A stretch of DNA of 64,000 bases from Rhodoblastus sp963828185 (GCA_963828185.1 CAWHDV010000017.1:62001-126000); one strand, 5' to 3'. Positions 1 through 10,381 are shown, numbered from the stretch's first letter. Numbers and translations are program-made. Notes: generated by a model not told the origin, from the letters alone.

Positions 1-1813
1 TCGTGTGTCCCCAGCGGTCCTGGATGCGGTCGATCAGCGTCGGCTTGATGCGCGTGCCGCCGTTGTCCAGCATGGAATAGGCGGTGACCATGCGCATCAG
101 GGTGGTTTCGCCGGCGCCGAGCGACATCGACAGGACCGGCAGCATGTCGTCGTAAATGCCGAAGCGGCGCGCATATTCGGCGATCAAGGGCATGCCGATG
201 TCGCGGGCGAGGCGAACGGTCATCAGGTTTTTCGAATGTTCGACGCCATAGCGCAACGTATGCGGGCCGTAATGGCCTTCCTCGAAGTTTTCCGGCCGCC
301 AGACGTCGCCATTGGGCTGGGTGATTTCGATCGGCTCGTCGAGGATGGTCGAGGCCGGCGTGTAGCCGTTGTCGAGCGCGGCGGAATAGACGAAGGGCTT
401 GAACGAGGAGCCCGGCTGGCGCAGCGCCTGGGTCGCGCGGTTGAAGGCCGATTCGTCGAAGGAAAAGCCGCCGACCATGGCGAAGACGCGGCCGGTATAG
501 GGGTCCATGGCGATGGCGGCGCCGGAGATTTCCGGGATCTGGCGCAGCCGGTACTGGCCTTTGAGGCCTTCCATCGCCTCGACATAGACCACGTCGCCGG
601 GCGCAAGCGCCTGGCGCAGGCGCTTGCGCGTCCAGCGCGCGCCCTCGGTCGTCACGGTTCCGGTTTCGCGCGCCGTCGAGATTTCGCCCGATTTTGTGCG
701 CGGCGGCTGCAGGCCGATGTGGGCGGCGCTGTCATTGCCGTCGAGCACGACGGCGAGACGCCAGGGCGCGACGTCGCCCAGCGCGGGAACCTCGCCGAGC
801 GCCTGGCCCCAGTCGCCGGAGACGCTGATCTTGCGCAGCGCGCCGCGCCAGCCGTGCGCCTCGTCGAAGCGGATGAGTTCGTCGAGCAGCGCCTTGCGCG
901 CCATCAGCTGCATCTTCGGGTCGAGGGTGGTGCGCACCGACAGGCCGCCCTCGTAAAGCTTCTTGTGGCCGTAACGGTCGTCCAGCTCGCGCCGCACTTC
1001 CTCGGAGAAATAGCCGGCCATCAGGGTGTCGGGCGACAGGATGCGCGGGTTGATGGTCAGTGGCGCGGCCTTGGCGGCGTCCCCGTCTTTTCGCGACACG
1101 TAGCCGTTTTCCACCATGCGCTCGACCACGTAGTTGCGGCGCGCGACGGCGGCGTCGTGATTGCGGTAGGGGTTGTAATTGTTCGGACCCTTGGGCAGGC
1201 CGGCGAGATAGGCGGTCTCGGCGAGCGTCAGTTCATGCACGGACTTGTCGAAATAGTTCAGCGCCGCCGCGGCGATGCCGTAATTGCCCATGCCGAGATA
1301 GATTTCGTTGAGGTAGAGCTCGAGGATGTGCTGTTTCGAATAGGCCTGCTCGATGCGCAAGGAGAGCAGGACCTCCTTGAACTTGCGGTCGAAGCTGCGT
1401 TCGTTGGTGAGGAGGAAGTTCTTCGCCACCTGCTGGGTGATGGTCGAGGCGCCCTGCATGTGCCGCTCGCCCTTGACGAGCACCAGCGCGGCGCGGGCGA
1501 TGCCTTCGGGGTCGATGCCGTTGTGGGTGTAGAAATTCTTGTCCTCGGCCGAGATGAAGGCTTCCTTGACCAGCGGTGGAATGGCGTTGGACGGGAGGTA
1601 GAGGCGGCGCTGGTCCGCATATTCGGCGAGGATCGTTCCATCGCCCGCGTGGACGCGGGTCATGATCGGCGGGTCGTAATTCTTCAGCTGGCTGTAATCG
1701 GGCAGGTCCTTGGAATAGGTATAGACCAGCCAGCCCGCGCCCAGGCCCGCCAATATGAAAAGGATCGCGCCCGTGGCGAAAACGAAGCCGAAAAATCGGG
1801 CGATCATCCGCAT
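1..1813 (-). CDS. mrcA: Penicillin-binding protein 1A, bifunctional peptidoglycan synthase (3' end outside window)
   Basis: Class A PBP that polymerises glycan strands (GT51 domain) and cross-links stem peptides (transpeptidase) on the outer face of the inner membrane. About 604 N-terminal residues are visible. There is one membrane anchor at about residues 9-31. The GT51 motif SAEDKNFY gives catalytic Glu at about residue 90. The transpeptidase SxxK motif is GSSFK near residue 470 and the SxN motif is SKN near 528. The KTG box should lie beyond the window edge. The start MRMIARFF follows a GGTGAG ribosome-binding site. The frame is open throughout, unlike amiC just upstream on the same strand. 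The order amiC-PBP1A next to a divergent rne is a classic alphaproteobacterial arrangement, so both cell-wall genes are probably co-expressed. Identity is secure; the symbol follows usual PBP1A naming. Confidence 0.95.
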   Translation of the reverse strand, partial: MRMIARFFGFVFATGAILFILAGLGAGWLVYTYSKDLPDYSQLKNYDPPIMTRVHAGDGTILAEYADQRRLYLPSNAIPPLVKEAFISAEDKNFYTHNGIDPEGIARAALVLVKGERHMQGASTITQQVAKNFLLTNERSFDRKFKEVLLSLRIEQAYSKQHILELYLNEIYLGMGNYGIAAAALNYFDKSVHELTLAETAYLAGLPKGPNNYNPYRNHDAAVARRNYVVERMVENGYVSRKDGDAAKAAPLTINPRILSPDTLMAGYFSEEVRRELDDRYGHKKLYEGGLSVRTTLDPKMQLMARKALLDELIRFDEAHGWRGALRKISVSGDWGQALGEVPALGDVAPWRLAVVLDGNDSAAHIGLQPPRTKSGEISTARETGTVTTEGARWTRKRLRQALAPGDVVYVEAMEGLKGQYRLRQIPEISGAAIAMDPYTGRVFAMVGGFSFDESAFNRATQALRQPGSSFKPFVYSAALDNGYTPASTILDEPIEITQPNGDVWRPENFEEGHYGPHTLRYGVEHSKNLMTVRLARDIGMPLIAEYARRFGIYDDMLPVLSMSLGAGETTLMRMVTAYSMLDNGGTRIKPTLIDRIQDRWGHT

Positions 1814-2022
1814 GAACTCACCTTTCGCCAAGTTTCCTGTCGAAACAATGCTCTTGTCGCAACAATTTCCGCGATGCCGATAGGGCGCTCCGGCGCGAGG
1901 ATTCGCCAAGCCGGTTTGCGCCTATACCATTGCGCTCGGGCGTGGGCCAACCGAAACCGCCCGGACAAGCGAAACCGCCGCAAGAAACCACTTCATGCCG
2001 GGCCTGTCCGCAGGCGAGAAGC

Positions 2023-3392
2023 CTAGTTGCCGCTGCTTTGTGTCGCTTTAAGGGCGCCATCCTGCGCCGGGGCGGCGGCGCTCGCCGGTTGCTGCGCAGC
2101 GAAGAAATCGTCGATGGCGTGCGCGACCTGGCCCGTGGCCTTGTCGCGCCATTGCTGCGAGGTGAGGTCGGCGGAGTCAGCGGCGTTCGATAGATAGCCA
2201 AGCTCCAGCAGCACCGAGGGCACGTCGGGCGCCTCGAGCACGACGAAGCCGGCCGAGCGGCGCGGATTCTTGTTCAGCCGCGCAGCGACCTTCCAGTAGT
2301 TGGCGAGGGAATGGGCGAAGACGCTGGAATAGGCGCGCGTCTCCCGCCGCGTGAGGTCGAACAGGATGTCATTGACGTCGCCGGAGTCCTTGTTCGAACT
2401 CGACGCCGGCGTTGGCGTCGGCCTTGTTTTCATGCTCGGCGATGCGGGCGGCCTCGCGGTCGGACGCCCGCTCGGACACTGTGTAGACGGTCGCTCCCTC
2501 GGCGCCGCCGCCGACCAGCGTGTCGGCGTGCAGCGAGACGAACAGCCCGGCGCCGAGTTTTCGCGCGATGCGCACGCGCTCGCCCAGAGGCACGAAAGTG
2601 TCGTCGTTGCGGGTCATGACCACCTGGTAGCGGCCGCCGCCGCGCAATTTCGCAGCCAGCGCCTTGGCGAATTCGAGCACGACGACCTTTTCCTCGACGT
2701 GATGGCGGCCCAGCGCCCCGGAATCGATGCCGCCATGGCCGGGATCGAGCACGACGATCGGTTCGCGCCCCGCTGCCGGATCCGCCGCCACGTCGGGAGA
2801 CTCTGGGCGGCGGCGCGGCGGCTTGCGCCTGCTTTTCGGCGCCGGCGCGGGCGGCGGCCTTGAACGCCGCCTCGGCCTGCGGCGCAAGCGCGAGCGACAG
2901 TTCAAACGTTCCCGCGCGCGTCGGCGCGCAACTCGTCGACAGGAGTTCCGCCGGACCGGCGAGATCGATGACAATGCGTGACTTGCCGGCTGCGAGGCGG
3001 CCGAAACGGTAGGAGGCGATCAGATCGGCGCCTTCCGCCGGGCGCTCGGCTTTCTGGCCCTTGCCGCGAGGCTTTCCTGCCCGCGGCGCCTTTTGCCCGT
3101 CGCTCGGGTCGATCTGGAAATTGATTTCCGGCAGGTCGACAATGGCCCGGTCGGGATTGTCGAGCACATAGGTGTCCGCGGCGACACAGGCGTTGACCAG
3201 AAATATGAGCCGCGTTTGCTCGCGCGGCCCTTTCTCGATCCGGGCCGCGACGGCGACCGGGATGGGGCTTTGGGCTGAGGCTTGCGCCGGCGCGGCGCCG
3301 GGCAGGGCGGAGAAACCGACGGCGCAGACGGCAAGGACCGCAAGGCCCAGTCCCGGACAGGATTTGCTTCGTCGCAGGCGTGCAAAAGGCAT
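2023..3392 (-). pseudogene. amiC: N-acetylmuramoyl-L-alanine amidase (AMIN + Amidase_3), broken by two frame changes
   Basis: Periplasmic amidase that removes stem peptides during daughter-cell separation. Translation crosses three frames. The first (from 3392) holds a signal peptide and an AMIN domain (VLDNPDRAIVDLP, SRIVIDLAGPAELL). The second, from about 2820, holds the Amidase_3 core with zinc motif VLDPGHGGIDSG and SLHAD. The third, from about 2400, holds DVNDILFDLTRRET and the closing VPSVLLELGYLSN segment with the catalytic Glu. The changes fall in a GCC/GCG-rich tract near 2795-2825 and at about 2390-2405. Each domain is well conserved and collinear, so either assembly indels or very recent inactivation explain it. 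The length (about 455 residues after repair) suits AmiC. A start at MPFARLRR gives a good secretion signal. It lies upstream of PBP1A on the same strand. Confidence 0.85.
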
Positions 3393-4209
3393 GATGTTCC
3401 GGGTGTTCCGTCTGGCGCGCCGAAGCGCTTGGACCGGTGTCCGATGGGAAATTGATGGAATTCAGACCATGGAAAGCTTAACAGGCGTTTACCCTGCTCG
3501 ACGCCAGGGCGATGGGCCGGGAGACGCTGCGGCGACCTTAAACGGCGAGGCGGCCTCTGGCGACTGTTGTAAAATCGCAACGAATGTGAGGAAACTTGCC
3601 AAACGGCCATTCCCTAGTCTAGATAGAAGCGTTCCAGTTCGGGCGCGATCGGATTCGCGCCAAACGAGCGATGAACGGCCTCTCCAGCCTCGACGCGCCG
3701 CCTGCAAAGCGGGAGTTTTCATCGCGTCGGCCGGGAATTGCGCCTTTTCTCGCTTGCCGCACGTTTTGGACATTGTCCGGCGGCCTTGCGCCCCGGAGGA
3801 CAGGTGAAAAGTTTGCTCGTGCTCGCACTAAAGCCCCATCGCGGCGTTCCATGCCGCGCCGGGGACGCAATCGGAAAAGGATTCGACGCCGCAAGGCGGA
3901 GCGTCTTCGCTCGATTTGCAGCGGGCGCGCATTCGCCTTCCTTCGCCGCGCCGATCCGCCAACCGGGCTGTTCGCCCGTCCTTTCCTGCCGCGCCTCGGC
4001 GCGGGCGCGTCGCCCCAGTGGCGCCGCGTCCCGAATCCGCTCGGCGCAGCACGTCTTCTCTCAGCAAAATCCCTCAACCCATTATCGCATGGCGCGCCTC
4101 CTGAGGCGTGGGCCCGCGCGCGCAATCCGGTCGGGCGGCATCGCCCCCGCCGGCGCGAGCGCGAGGGCGATCCAGGCTTATGGCCGCGCCATGCCCGCAA
4201 GAGTTCCCA
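3393..4209. other. Divergent intergenic region between amiC and rne (likely long rne leader)
   Basis: This 817-bp gap has no convincing gene; the open frames in it have shadow-like, Arg-rich translations. It must hold the divergent promoters of amiC and rne. A long 5' leader is known for enterobacterial rne, where it mediates autoregulation; here that is only an analogy from the gap size. A TTAA-N7-TTAC element at 3478-3492, about 86-100 bases upstream of the amiC start, is one mismatch from the CtrA full-site consensus and could be a weak cell-cycle box. Confidence 0.4.
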
Positions 4210-7200
4210 ATGGCCAACAAGATGATCATCGACGCCTCCCATCCCGAAGAAACGCGGGTGGTGGTGCTGCGCGGCAATAAAGTCGAAGAGTTCGATTTCG
4301 AATCCGCCTCCAAGAAGCAGCTCCGGGGCAATATCTACCTGGCGAAAGTGACGCGGGTCGAACCGTCGCTGCAGGCCGCCTTTGTCGAATATGGCGGCAA
4401 CCGCCACGGCTTCCTCGCCTTTTCGGAAATCCATCCGGATTATTACCAGATTCCGCACGCCGACCGCGCCGCGCTGCTGGAGGAAGAATCCCGCGCCCAT
4501 CGCGAGGAGGAGGACGAGGACAATTCCCGCCGCCGCAGCCGCCGCCACCGGCGCGGCTCGGAACGCCGCCGCCCGAATGAAGACGAGCGCGTGACGGCCG
4601 AGCTCCAGTCCGAAGAGCTCCCGTCCGACGCGGAGCGCACCGCGGCGACCGACGACACTGGCGCCCAGGAGCATGGTTTTCAAGAGAATGGCTTCCAGGA
4701 CAACGGTTTCCAGGACAACGGCTTCCAGGACAACGGCTTGGAAGCGAGTTCGCAGGAAACGCGGGAATTCGAGTCGCACGAAGACGAGTCGCTGAAAGAC
4801 CCGGCTCCCGACGACGCGACCCCGGTTGAAGCCGCCGAAATTTCCGCTGCGGCTGGCCATGACGCCTCCGCGCCGGAAAGCGCGGCTCCCGAATCCGCGG
4901 CGCCGGCCGTCGAAGCCGCGCCCGTCGCAACGTCGCCGGTGGCCGAAAAACCCGCCGCGCACGCGGACAGCCATGAGATCGCCTGCGATCCCGAAGGCTT
5001 CGCCATTGTCGAGGAGACCGACGAGGCCGACGCCCCGGCGGCTCCCCACGAGACGCAAGACCACGAGATACAAGACCACGAGATACAAGACCACGAGACG
5101 CATGGCCACGAAGCCCGTGCCCTCGTGTCCGACCATGCGCCGGCCGGCGAAGCCGACCTCGAAGGCGGGGCTGACGAACGGGCCGGAGACGAGGAGGCGC
5201 AAGCCCGCCGCTTCCTTGACCAGGAGCAGGAAGGCGAAAACGGCGACAAGGACGAGGAAGAGGAAATCGTCGAGCAGCTTGGCGGCGACGCCATGGACGA
5301 GACGCCCTACCGCGCGCCGCGCCTGCGCCGCCAGTACAAGATCCAGGAAGTCATCAAGCGCCGGCAGGTGCTGCTGATCCAGGTCGTCAAGGAAGAGCGC
5401 GGCAACAAGGGCGCGGCGCTGACCACCTATCTGTCGCTCGCCGGCCGCTATTCCGTGCTGATGCCCAACACGGCGCGCGGCGGCGGCATTTCCCGAAAAA
5501 TCACCGACGCCGTCGACCGCAAGCGCCTCAAGGAAATCGCCCAGGAGCTCGAGGTTCCCGAAGGCATGGGCGTCATCCTGCGCACGGCCGGCGCGGCCCG
5601 CACCAAGCCGGAAGTCAAGCGCGACTTCGAATATCTGATGCGGATGTGGGAGACCGTGCGCGAGCTGACCCTGTCGTCCAGCGCGCCGGCCCTGGTCTAC
5701 GAGGAAGGCTCGCTGATCAAGCGCGCCATCCGCGACCTCTACAACAAGGACATCGACGACGTGATCGTCGCCGGCGAGCTGGGATTCCAGGAGGCGCGCG
5801 ATTTCATGCGGCTCCTGATGCCCAGCCACGTGCGCAACGTGCATTTCTATCGCGAGCCGCAGCCCATTTTCGCCAAATGGGGCGCGGAATCGCAGCTCGA
5901 CGCGCTGTTCCACACTCAGGTGACGCTGAAATCGGGCGGCTACCTGGTCATCAACCAGACCGAGGCGCTGGTCGCCATCGACGTCAACTCCGGCCGCTCG
6001 ACGCGCGAACATAATATCGAAGACACGGCGTTGCGGACGAATCTTGAAGCAGCGGATGAAGTCGCGCGGCAATTGCGCCTGCGCGACCTCGCCGGCCTGA
6101 TCGTCGTCGATTTCATCGACATGGAGGAAAGCCGCAACAATCGCGCGGTGGAGCGCCGGATCAAGGAGGCGCTGAAAGACGACCGCGCCCGCATCCAGGT
6201 CGGCCGCATCTCGCATTTCGGCCTTCTGGAAATGTCGCGCCAGCGCATCCGCACCGGCGTGCTGGAAGGATCAAGCGTGGTCTGCCCGCATTGCGCCGGC
6301 GCCGGCACTGTGCGCTCGACGGCTTCGGTCTCGGTGCATGTGATGCGCGTGCTCGAAGACGCGCTGATCAAGAGCGCCTCGCATAATGTGATCCTGCGCA
6401 CCCGCACCGACATCGCGCTCTATATCCTCAACCAGAAACGCTCGCTGTTGCGGCTGATCGAAGAGCGCTTCGGCGTCGCCGTGACGGTCGAGGCCGACGA
6501 TTCCCTGACGGGCGGCGCCTATCACGCGCTCGAGCGCGGCGAACCCGCGACGGGTCCGGTCGCCGATCCGCTGCGCCGTTTCGATCCGCGCCGGCCGATC
6601 GAGGACGAGCCGATCGGCGAGGCGGAATTGGAGGCCGATTTCGAGGAAGAGGCCGAAGTCGAGGCGACCGAGACGGAAACGCTCGAAGATTCGAACGAGA
6701 CCGCGGCCGAGGCCGAAAACCGTCGCCGTCGCCGGCGCCGGCGCGGCCGCGGGCGCAGTTTCGATCGTGACGCGGCGACGGTTGACGCCAATGCGCCGCA
6801 GCCGTCCGACGACGGCCTTGAAACCCTGGCTGAAATCGGCGGCGACCTGAACACGCCGGTAGAGACGGGGGCTGATGAGTTCGGCGGCGGCGACGCGCCG
6901 CGCGAGGATGGCGGCGAAGGCGGCCGTCGCGGGCGCGGACGCTGGCGGCGCCGCGGTCGCGGGGGTCGCGGCGGCGAGACGAGCGAATTCGCCGGCGACT
7001 GGCGTCCTTCGGGCGACGTCAGCGGCGAGACGGAAGGCGCAGAGGCGCAACAAGGCGCCGAGTTCCGGAGCTTCCGACGCGGCCGAACAGTCCGCGCCCG
7101 CGCCGCAGTCGAGCGGGGAATCAGCTCAGCCGCAAGCTTCGCGCTTCGATTCGCATGTCGATGCGCCAGCCGCTTCGCAACCCGCTGACGCGGAAATCGC

Positions 7201-7435
7201 GCCCGGCGTGAAGGCCGAAACGACGCCCGCGCCCGCGCATGACGCCGAGGCGGCCGCGCAGGCCCCGGCTGCTGTCGAGCATAAGCCGGCGGCGCCGCCG
7301 GAAGCGCCGGAAGCCGCGAGGCCCGCGCCTGCGGCACGGCAGCCCGACCTGCCGGCCATCACCGAGGCCGACCCGGACAAGCCGAAACGCTCGGGCTGGT
7401 GGGCGCGCGCCAAGGCCAATCTGACCGGACACTGA
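4210..7435 (+). CDS. rne: Ribonuclease E, with an acidic insertion in its S1 domain and a frame change near its C-terminus
   Basis: Endoribonuclease of mRNA decay and rRNA/tRNA processing, and scaffold of the degradosome. The start MANKMIIDASHPEE matches the family. The S1 domain begins at about residue 37 (GNIYLAKVTRVEPSLQAAF) but is split by about 270 residues of acidic/Arg-rich low-complexity sequence before continuing at YKIQEVIKRRQVLLIQVVKE. The catalytic core follows, with AIDVNSGRST near residue 590 and zinc-link CPHCAGAG near 691. The C-terminal part is Arg/Glu-rich. The frame that starts at 4210 ends at 7188, but the conserved-looking tail KPKRSGWWARAK lies in another frame that stops at 7435. 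Switching frames at about 7048-7060 joins them. The catalytic half is intact, so an active enzyme is likely either way. Confidence 0.93.
4675..4734 (+). repeat. 15-bp tandem array inside rne (four units)
   Basis: Four 15-bp units encode GFQ(E/D)N repeats in the S1 insertion of RNase E. The last three are almost identical at the base level. A second array at 5056-5100 has three 15-bp units encoding QDHE(I/T) repeats. Both are multiples of three, so copy changes keep the frame. Confidence 0.9.
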
Positions 7436-7462
7436 CCGGTCGTTCACGAGACAAACACGCTT

Positions 7463-7482
7463 CGGGCCGCTTTTGCGGCCCG
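7463..7482 (+). terminator. Rho-independent-like terminator after rne
   Basis: An 8-bp perfect GC-rich stem (CGGGCCGC/GCGGCCCG) with a TTTT loop lies 28 bases after the rne stop. The bases after it are only moderately T-rich (GCGTTTT). Confidence 0.65.
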
Positions 7483-8429
7483 ATTGCGTTTTGGCCGTTT
7501 GATGAAGCGCGAGTGGTTTGCTCGCAACGCAGGCCCCGAGGCCTTGCGCCAATATTGCGCGGCCTGGATCAAGCAAGGGGGGCGTGTGAAATGTATTGGC
7601 GGCTTGCGCCCGTGTATAAGCTTTTAGTGAGTCGCCATCAAGACAGGCAGGCGCCGCGAAACGGACAGGCCCTCAAAGCGGACAGGCCATCAAAACGGAC
7701 AGGCCCCGCCGACTGTGCGCGCGGGGCCTTAAATTCGCTCTATCGCGAATTCCGATATAAATCAGAAGAAAGTGCGGGATGATCCGCTATGTGTCATGAT
7801 GTTTTTCGGTGATTGGCGTCTCCCATCAAAATGGCAGATTTCGTGCGTTTCCGCCCTGTATGACGTCAAGACGCCGCGCCCAGGCGGGGGCGTCCGAAAA
7901 CTGCTAGCTGAGGTGGAGTCATGCGTCCCGCTTTCCGATCCTCACTGGTCAATTCTCTCACTCTCGAGGCGCCAGAAATCCCTTTGGGACTGCCGGCTCA
8001 GAGACGAAAAGCGAATTGGCAGGTCGATCCGCAACTGGGACGAGGGCGTTTCAAGTCTCGTCGCCAATATTGAGTTAATCGATCGGGTTATTGCCGCCAT
8101 CAGGGTTCGTAGCCCTTCGGCGATATCCTTGACTTAAAAGCGGCTTCGCACGTCTTTCAATCAAGGCTGCAACAACATGAAGTGTGACACCTTTTTTGTT
8201 CCCGTCAATAGCGGATTTTTTTTCGCGCCCCCTTGCGCGGTCCCCTTCGCGACAGGGCTAACAAAGGGTAAACGGGATGCAAAAGGCGGTCTGGCGCGGT
8301 TTTGCGAGGGGTTCCACGTCGCGTGCAGAAGAATGCGTCACGAAAGCGACGGATAATCGCGACATAAGGTCGCTTGCTTTTTGCACAGCCAGAGCGTGCG
8401 CCAAAGACAAGCTCAAGGAGATATACGCC
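7483..8429. other. Long non-coding stretch between rne and the phosphoesterase
   Basis: No gene here is well supported. It contains a three-copy 17-bp array (7662-7705), then a 9-bp perfect hairpin (7701-7709 with 7721-7729). A possible 50-codon ORF at 7921-8073 starts MRPAFRSSLVNS after a GAGGTGGAG-like ribosome-binding site, and a 121-codon frame runs from 7772 to 8137. Neither resembles a family I know. Base composition is lower in GC than the flanks. An unrecognised small RNA or small protein is possible. Confidence 0.4.
7662..7705. repeat. 17-bp tandem array, three copies
   Basis: CGGACAGGCC recurs at 7662, 7679 and 7696 with an exact 17-bp period and near-identical linkers. The spacing is not a multiple of three, which suggests it is non-coding. 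Confidence 0.85.
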
Positions 8430-9514
8430 ATGCGCGCGCTTTCGCAACTCACCTGCCGCCTGATCCTCGCCACCTGTGCCGCTCTGCTTTGCGCCAGCGC
8501 AGCGCAGGCGCAGGGGCCAGGACAAGCGCAAGGTTCTGGACAAGCGAAGGTTCTGGACAAGCGCAAGGGCCTGGACAGGCGCAAGGGCGTGCGCAGGCGG
8601 CGCTGCAACGATACGACCACGTCTATGTCATCGTGCTGGAAAATCACGGCTTCGACGACGCCCTGTTCAATGGACCGTCGCCCTTCCTGCGCCAGATGGC
8701 GGAGAGCCAGGCGCTCGCGACCCGTTACTTTGGCGTCGCCCATCCCAGCCTGCCCAATTATCTCGCGCTGATCGGCGGCGACGATTTCGGCGTTCGCGAC
8801 GACGCGCCGAGCTGTTTTGCGCCGGATATCGCGCCTTCGACGCCGTGCCACAAGATTTCCGGCAATTCGCTGCCCGACCAGTTGCAACGCGTCGGCTTGA
8901 GCTTCGCGCTCTACGCCGAATCACTGCCCGCGCCGGGATCGCTGGTGTCGAAGGCCCCCGGCGGGGTCGGCGGCGCGCTCTATGCGCAGAAACACAATCC
9001 CGCGCCCTATTTCGACTGGCTCGTCGCCGTGCCGTCTAGCCTGGCGCAGGTCAAGCCTTACCGCGATTTCGCCGGCGATCTCGCCGGGAGCATGGCGAAT
9101 GTCGTCTTCATCATTCCCAACCAGTGCCATGACGGACACGGACTGACGCTCTGCCACGGCCGCGACCGCCTGATCGCCGATTACGATTCCTTCGCGCGCG
9201 ATGCGGTGACATCTATCCGCGCGTCGAAAAATTTCACCCGCCATTCGGCCATCGTCGTCACTTTCGACGAGGGCGAGCCCTCGCTCTTCCCCGACGCGCC
9301 GGTATCGCAATATTCGCGCATTTCAGACGGAGCCAACAACCATATCGCGACGATTGTCGCGACGCTGTGCGGCGCGCCGGCGACCGACGCGACGCGGTTG
9401 GATCATTTCAGCCTGCTGGCGACGATCGAGGACGGATTTTCCCTGCCTCGCCTGCGCAAGGCCGCGACGGCGACGAGCATGGCCGCGCTGTTCGCCGACC
9501 GCTGCGCGCCTTGA
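8430..9514 (+). pseudogene. Secreted phosphoesterase-family protein (PF04185-like), one-base deletion after the signal peptide
   Basis: Exported hydrolase of the phospholipase C/acid phosphatase superfamily. The metal-site start is VIVLENHGFDD, followed by the HPSLPNYLALIGG motif and a late VTFDEGE segment. The start at 8430 follows AAGGAGATATACGCC, a strong ribosome-binding site, and encodes a clean signal peptide ending ASAAQAQG. The mature domain is one base out of frame. The break lies in an 18-bp array, where the copy at 8541-8557 has 17 bases (CAAGCGAAGG instead of CAAGCGCAAGG). Restoring one C gives 362 codons and a continuous GQAQG(S/P) linker into LQRYDHVYVIV. This is either a sequencing error or a slippage-generated null allele. 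The substrate is unknown. Confidence 0.8.
8505..8593 (+). repeat. 18-bp tandem array encoding a Gly/Gln/Ala linker
   Basis: Five units of the type CARGCGCARGGNNCNGGA start at 8505, 8523, 8541, 8558 and 8576. All are 18 bp except the third, which is 17 bp and causes the frame change in the phosphoesterase gene. Confidence 0.9.
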
Positions 9515-9589
9515 GGGGCCACTCAAGGCAGCGCGTCGGCGCGAAAACCATGCTATGACATCGCCCTGGAACGCGCGAACGGGACGGCG

Positions 9590-10381
9590 ATGACGGGACA
9601 CAAGATCAACGCTTTGCTGGCCCTGCACAGCGAGGGCCGCTTCCTGGTTGGGCGCGAGCGCATAAAACTGCTGGAGAAGGTGGCCGAGTTCGGCAGCATC
9701 GCCAAGGCGGCCAAGGCGACCGGCTTCAGCTACAAGACGGCCTGGGATTCGGTCAACGCCGTCAACAATCTCCTGCCAACTCCGGCCTTTTTGACCCGCC
9801 CCGGCGGGCGCTCCGGCGGCGGCGCTGAAGTGACGGAGGAGGGGCGGCGGCTGATCGAGACCTTCCACCGCCTCGAGGAAAAGCTGTCGCGCATTTCCAA
9901 TCTGATCGCGGAAGAAGGCGTCGCGGGCCAGGAGGAGGCGCTGCTGTGGACCGTCGGGGCGCGGATTTCGGCGCGCAACGTGTTCCAGGCCGAGGCAGCG
10001 CAGGTCAGGAGATGGCCGGTCGATGTCGAAGTCACGCTGAAAATCGCCGAGGAGCGCCACATCCTGGCGATCGTCACCAATGAGGCCGCCGACGACCTTG
10101 GCCTCGAGCCGGGCCGCAAAGTGCTGGCTCTGGTCAAATCCTCGTTCATCCGGCTATTCCCGGCCGAGCAGGCGCCGACGGAAGGCGCCAATTGTTTTAT
10201 CGGCGAAGTGACCGAGCGCACCGACGCCGAACGCAACAGCGAAGTGCTGCTGGATATCGGCCACGGCAAGACCCTGCATGCGGTGGTTCCGCGCGAGGTC
10301 GCCGAAAGGCTTGCGCTTGAGCGCGGCGGCAAGGCCGCCGCGAGCTTCGACGCCAGCCAGGTCATCCTGGCGGTGAACTAG
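9590..10381 (+). CDS. modE: ModE-family molybdate-responsive transcriptional regulator
   Basis: DNA-binding regulator that senses cytoplasmic molybdate and normally represses modABC transport and tunes molybdoenzyme genes. The N-terminal winged helix-turn-helix is at about residues 15-100 (GSIAKAAKATGFSYKTAWDSV), a typical ModE signature. Two Mop/TOBE molybdate-binding repeats follow at about residues 124-190 (SARNVFQAEAAQV) and 195-262 (GANCFIGEVTERTDAE). The full length of 263 residues is normal. No mod transport genes or molybdoenzymes occur nearby, so this is an orphan copy with targets elsewhere. It starts 75 bases after the phosphoesterase stop on the same strand. Confidence 0.93.
   Translation: MTGHKINALLALHSEGRFLVGRERIKLLEKVAEFGSIAKAAKATGFSYKTAWDSVNAVNNLLPTPAFLTRPGGRSGGGAEVTEEGRRLIETFHRLEEKLSRISNLIAEEGVAGQEEALLWTVGARISARNVFQAEAAQVRRWPVDVEVTLKIAEERHILAIVTNEAADDLGLEPGRKVLALVKSSFIRLFPAEQAPTEGANCFIGEVTERTDAERNSEVLLDIGHGKTLHAVVPREVAERLALERGGKAAASFDASQVILAVN

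Noticed and set aside
5..2026. 673-codon plus-strand open frame
   Set aside because: Antisense to PBP1A, whose minus-strand frame has all catalytic motifs.
3619..6216. 865-codon minus-strand open frame
   Set aside because: Antisense to RNase E; no recognisable domain.
9590..10381. ModE as part of a molybdenum uptake cluster
   Set aside because: No modABC or molybdoenzyme gene is found around it.
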